Shown here one piece after another: positions 5,530 through 7,788 of a DNA stretch of 7,788 bases. Every line of letters starts with the position of its first letter. Position 1 is the stretch's first letter. Location of the stretch: assembly GCA_026400425.1 (NCBI GenBank), contig JAPLPC010000526.1, forward strand, positions 1 through 7,788, in the 5' to 3' direction. Source of the DNA: Hyphomicrobiales bacterium. Lineage in GTDB: Bacteria; Pseudomonadota; Alphaproteobacteria; Rhizobiales; Xanthobacteraceae. Below the pieces are notes generated by a model, which saw only the letters and a list, made by a program, of their open reading frames with translations, did not search any database and was not told the DNA's origin. A program made the position numbers and the translations under genes.

Positions 5530-6423
5530 ATGAACACGCAGTTCCTTCTCCAGCTTCTCGTCAACGGCCTCGTGGTCGGCACGCTGTATGGCGTAGTCGC
5601 GATGTCGTTCGTGCTGATCTACAAGGCGACTCAGGTGGTGAACTTCGCGCAGGGCGAATTGCTGCTGATCGGCGCATGGGTGTGCTGGACGTTGCTGACC
5701 AAGTATCAGGTGCCGTTCTGGGTGGGCATGCCGATGACGCTGGTCTTCATGTTCGTATTCGGCATCCTCATTCAGGTGGTGATCCTGCGGCCATTGATCG
5801 GCGAACCGATCATCTCGGTGATCATGGTCACCATCGCGCTCTCTGCCGTGTTCCAGGCCGCGCTGAAATGGATCTTCGGCGTCAATCCGCAGCCATTTCC
5901 GCGCGTGTTCAACAGCCAGGCGGTGACGATCGGCAGCCTGCAGATCCAGACCGTCTATGTGATGAGCCTCGTCGTCTCCGTGCTGATGATGATCGGCATG
6001 GCGTGGTTCTTCAAAGTCTCGAAATGGGGCCTCGCGATGCGCGCCACCGCATTCAATCAACAGGTGGCGCAATCACTGGGCATTTCGGTGAAGACCGTGT
6101 TCGCCATGGCGTGGGCGATCTCGGCGATGGTCTCGGCGGTCGCGGGCGTCGTCGTCGCCGTCGTCAATGGCGTCTCATCCGGCTTGTCGATCTACGGCAT
6201 CAAGGTATTCCCCGCGGTCATCCTCGGCGGTCTCGATTCCATCGCCGGCGCGGTGGTCGGCGGCATCATCATCGGGCTCCTGGAAAACTTCGCACAATTC
6301 ATCGACAGCGAATATCTGCACTGGGGCAACCTGTACGAGATCGCGCCGTTCTACGTGCTGATTATCATTCTGATGATCAAGCCTTACGGCCTGTTCGGCA
6401 CCAAAGACATCGAGCGGGTATAG
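5530..6423 (+). CDS. livH: HAAT-family ABC transporter permease (LivH-like)
   Basis: This inner-membrane permease of 297 residues forms half of the translocation channel of the Liv-type importer. The sequence is hydrophobic throughout with about eight predicted membrane spans. Family landmarks are the N-terminal GLVVGTLYGVVAMSFVLIYK (residues 13-32), VVNFAQGELLLIGA (36-49), the cytoplasmic coupling segment WGLAMRATAFNQQVAQSLGI (about 166-185), which contacts the ATPase, and FPAVILGGLDSIAGAVVGG (227-245). The C-terminus IKPYGLFG is typical. The start is ATG at 5530, because the family N-terminus begins there; upstream codons in this frame come from repeat C. No clear ribosome binding site precedes it: the bases 5515-5529 lack GGAG or GAGG, and the nearest purine run, in repeat C, is about 20 bases away. 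It is followed after 3 bases by the livM-like gene. Confidence 0.92.
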   Translation: MNTQFLLQLLVNGLVVGTLYGVVAMSFVLIYKATQVVNFAQGELLLIGAWVCWTLLTKYQVPFWVGMPMTLVFMFVFGILIQVVILRPLIGEPIISVIMVTIALSAVFQAALKWIFGVNPQPFPRVFNSQAVTIGSLQIQTVYVMSLVVSVLMMIGMAWFFKVSKWGLAMRATAFNQQVAQSLGISVKTVFAMAWAISAMVSAVAGVVVAVVNGVSSGLSIYGIKVFPAVILGGLDSIAGAVVGGIIIGLLENFAQFIDSEYLHWGNLYEIAPFYVLIIILMIKPYGLFGTKDIERV

Positions 6424-6426
6424 ACC

Positions 6427-7422
6427 ATGGCCAATTCCACACTCCTGCCCGCCGGCGACTTCCGCTCCTCCTATGCGGTCGACACCACGATCTTCCCGAC
6501 CACCACAAGCCGCAATTTTGCGATCCTGGGCATCGCTCTCATCTGCCTCGCGCCGGTGATCTTCAGCGATTACTGGTTGTCGATCCTGATCCAGATCGGC
6601 ATCTATGGCATCGCCGCGCTCGGGCTCAACATCCTGGTCGGCTTCACCGGCCAGATCTCCATCGGCCACGCCGCCTTCTTCCTGCTCGGCGCTTTCACAT
6701 CGGCCTATATCTCCAACAAGACGTCCATCCCCGTCTTCTTCGCAATCCCGCTGGCCGGCGTCGTCACCGCCATTGTCGGCTTGATCTTCGGCCTGCCGGC
6801 AGCGCGGCTGAAGGGGCTCTATCTCGTCATCGCCACGCTGGCCGCGCAATATATCCTGATCGACTTCTTCTCCCGCGCGGAATGGTTTACGGGCGGTTCG
6901 GTGCCGGCCATGGCTGAGCCGTTCTCCATCTTCGGCTATGTGCTGCGCGGTGACCGGCAGTATTTCTACGTCGTGCTGGCCTATGTCGTGGTCAGCTATC
7001 TGCTGGTCACCAATCTGATGCGCTCGCGCGACGGACGCGCGCTGGTGGCGGTGCGCGACCATTATCTTTCCGCCGAGATCATGGGCATCAATCTCACCAA
7101 ATACCGCACGCTTTCGTTTGGATTGGCGGCCTTCTTCGCCGGCATCGCCGGCGCGCTCTACGCGCATTATCAGCTCGTGGTCTCCAACGAAGGCTTCGGC
7201 ATCGAGCGCTCGATCCTGTTCCTGGCCATGGTGATCATCGGCGGCACCGGCTCGATCATGGGCATCGACAAGGCGCTGGCGCTCAACAACAACCTCACCT
7301 TTCTGCGCGAGATCGCCATCGGCGTCATTATCATCGCCTTCCTGGTGTTCGAGCCGGACGGGCTCGCGCATCGCTGGCGACAGATCAAGGCCTACTGGAA
7401 ACTCTACCCGTTCTCGCATTGA
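6427..7422 (+). CDS. livM: HAAT-family ABC transporter permease (LivM-like), possibly missing a helix
   Basis: This is the second inner-membrane permease (331 residues), which would pair with the LivH-like protein. Landmarks are YGIAALGLNILVGFTGQISI (about residues 59-78) followed by GHAAFFLLGAF, the LPAARLKGLYLVIATLA segment, and the cytoplasmic coupling segment GRALVAVRDHYLSAEIMGIN (about 205-224). Further on are FGLAAFFAGIAGALYAHY, AMVIIGGTGSIMG (267-279) and the final helix with the FEPDGLAHRW end. In LivM proteins the GG-G-S-x-x-G motif is normally followed by a hydrophobic helix ending in a Leu-Pro-Glu motif. Here residue 279 is followed directly by IDKALALNNNLTFLRE, so that helix seems absent. 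The reading frame stays open. The start is ATG at 6427, 3 bases after the livH-like stop, probably translationally coupled, since no strong ribosome binding site is seen. Confidence 0.9.
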   Translation: MANSTLLPAGDFRSSYAVDTTIFPTTTSRNFAILGIALICLAPVIFSDYWLSILIQIGIYGIAALGLNILVGFTGQISIGHAAFFLLGAFTSAYISNKTSIPVFFAIPLAGVVTAIVGLIFGLPAARLKGLYLVIATLAAQYILIDFFSRAEWFTGGSVPAMAEPFSIFGYVLRGDRQYFYVVLAYVVVSYLLVTNLMRSRDGRALVAVRDHYLSAEIMGINLTKYRTLSFGLAAFFAGIAGALYAHYQLVVSNEGFGIERSILFLAMVIIGGTGSIMGIDKALALNNNLTFLREIAIGVIIIAFLVFEPDGLAHRWRQIKAYWKLYPFSH

Positions 7423-7461
7423 GAACGGCGGACTGCTCAAGACCATAAAACATAAAACGCT

Positions 7462-7466
7462 GGGAG
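7462..7466 (+). promoter_or_regulatory. Ribosome binding site for the periplasmic binding protein
   Basis: GGGAG lies 7 bases before ATG at 7474. An in-frame ATG at 7468 is too close to the site and one at 7480 is too far, so 7474 is preferred. A small tandem duplication, ATAAAAC twice at 7445-7458, lies just upstream in the 51-base gap after the livM-like gene. Confidence 0.65.
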
Positions 7467-7473
7467 AATGCTC

Positions 7474-7788
7474 ATGACGATGAAATCATTCCTGACTTCT
7501 GCATCACTCGCTCTTCTCATTGCAGGCGCCTCGGCCTCCGCACAGGCGCAGATCGCCATCGGCCATCTCGCCGATTATTCCGGCGGCACATCTGACGTCG
7601 GCACGCCCTATGGCCAGGGCGTGGTCGACACCTTCGCCTGGATTAACAAGAATGGCGGCATCGGCGGCAAGCAGGTCAATCTCGACAGCAACGACTATGG
7701 CTATCAGGTGCCGCGCGCGATCGCGCTGTACAAGAAGTGGTCGGGCGGCGACAAGGTCTCGGCCATCATGGGCTGGGGCACCGCCGAC
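7474..7788 (+). CDS. Periplasmic substrate-binding protein of HAAT ABC transporter (LivK-type), 3' end cut
   Basis: This is the N-terminal 105 residues of a type I periplasmic binding protein (Peripla_BP_6, leucine-binding-protein-like), which captures the substrate in the periplasm and delivers it to the LivH/LivM-like permeases. Residues 1-25 form a signal peptide: MTMK, a hydrophobic core (FLTSASLALLIAGAS), then an Ala-rich cleavage region, with cleavage probably before QIAIG. The mature start IAIGHLADYSGGTSDVGTPY and the later INKNGGIGGKQVNL are typical of the family, as is YQVPRAIALYKKW. Full-length members have roughly 380-430 residues, so most of the gene lies beyond the window. A strong ribosome binding site 7 bases upstream fits the high expression usual for binding proteins. 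Substrate specificity cannot be inferred from this fragment; with a ligase in the operon it may be a carboxylic acid rather than leucine. Confidence 0.9.
   Translation, partial: MTMKSFLTSASLALLIAGASASAQAQIAIGHLADYSGGTSDVGTPYGQGVVDTFAWINKNGGIGGKQVNLDSNDYGYQVPRAIALYKKWSGGDKVSAIMGWGTAD

Noticed and set aside
5195..5533. Plus-strand open frame of 112 codons across the cassette
   Set aside because: It is antisense to the DUF559 gene, whose minus-strand frame has clear family motifs.
5676..6917. Plus-strand frame of 413 codons spanning both permease genes
   Set aside because: Its translation is Arg/His-rich and out of frame with the clear permease sequences; a typical high-GC artefact.
6175..7446. 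Minus-strand open frame of 423 codons opposite the permease genes
   Set aside because: It is Asp/Glu/Arg/Gln-rich antisense shadow of hydrophobic high-GC genes with no domain signature. The plus strand encodes clear LivH/LivM motifs.

Overview
The window looks like chromosomal DNA of a high-GC alphaproteobacterium, most likely of the Bradyrhizobium/Rhodopseudomonas group (order Hyphomicrobiales). This rests on three things: the Liv-type transporter operon with an embedded acyl-CoA ligase gene, the style of the intergenic palindromic repeats (core CCCCGCAAGCGGGG), and a DUF559 endonuclease-like gene beside them. No database search was possible, so the assignment is from family knowledge.

Left part (1-1847, minus strand): a nearly complete CDP-glucose 4,6-dehydratase gene (rfbG-like, running off the left edge) lies downstream of a small membrane protein of the TVP38/TMEM64/DedA (VTT) family. 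Both read leftward. They look like the edge of a surface-polysaccharide locus and use visibly more A/T-ending codons than the genes to the right.

Middle (1848-2242): a divergent intergenic region of about 395 bases with two tandem small palindromes next to the VTT gene and a clear ribosome binding site before the first transporter gene. No gene or confident promoter was recognised.

Right part (2243-7788, plus strand): a branched-chain-amino-acid-type (HAAT family) ABC importer operon in the order ATPase (livG-like), acyl-CoA/AMP-forming ligase, permease (livH-like), permease (livM-like), periplasmic binding protein (cut by the right edge). A second ATPase (livF-like) would be expected just beyond the window. 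The genes are tightly packed: a 1-base overlap between ATPase and ligase, and 3 bases between the permeases. The likely logic is uptake of a carboxylate followed by CoA activation in the cytoplasm. The real substrate cannot be read from the sequence.

The main anomaly is at 5012-5514. There the operon is interrupted by about 540 bases holding three copies of a GC-rich palindromic repeat (A and C on plus, B on minus) and a minus-strand DUF559 endonuclease-like gene. One repeat supplies the gene's ribosome binding site, and the other two supply its last 30 codons and its stop. The unit looks like a repeat-plus-nuclease cassette. A second anomaly is that the livM-like permease appears to lack a conserved transmembrane segment near its C-terminus, as though by an in-frame deletion.
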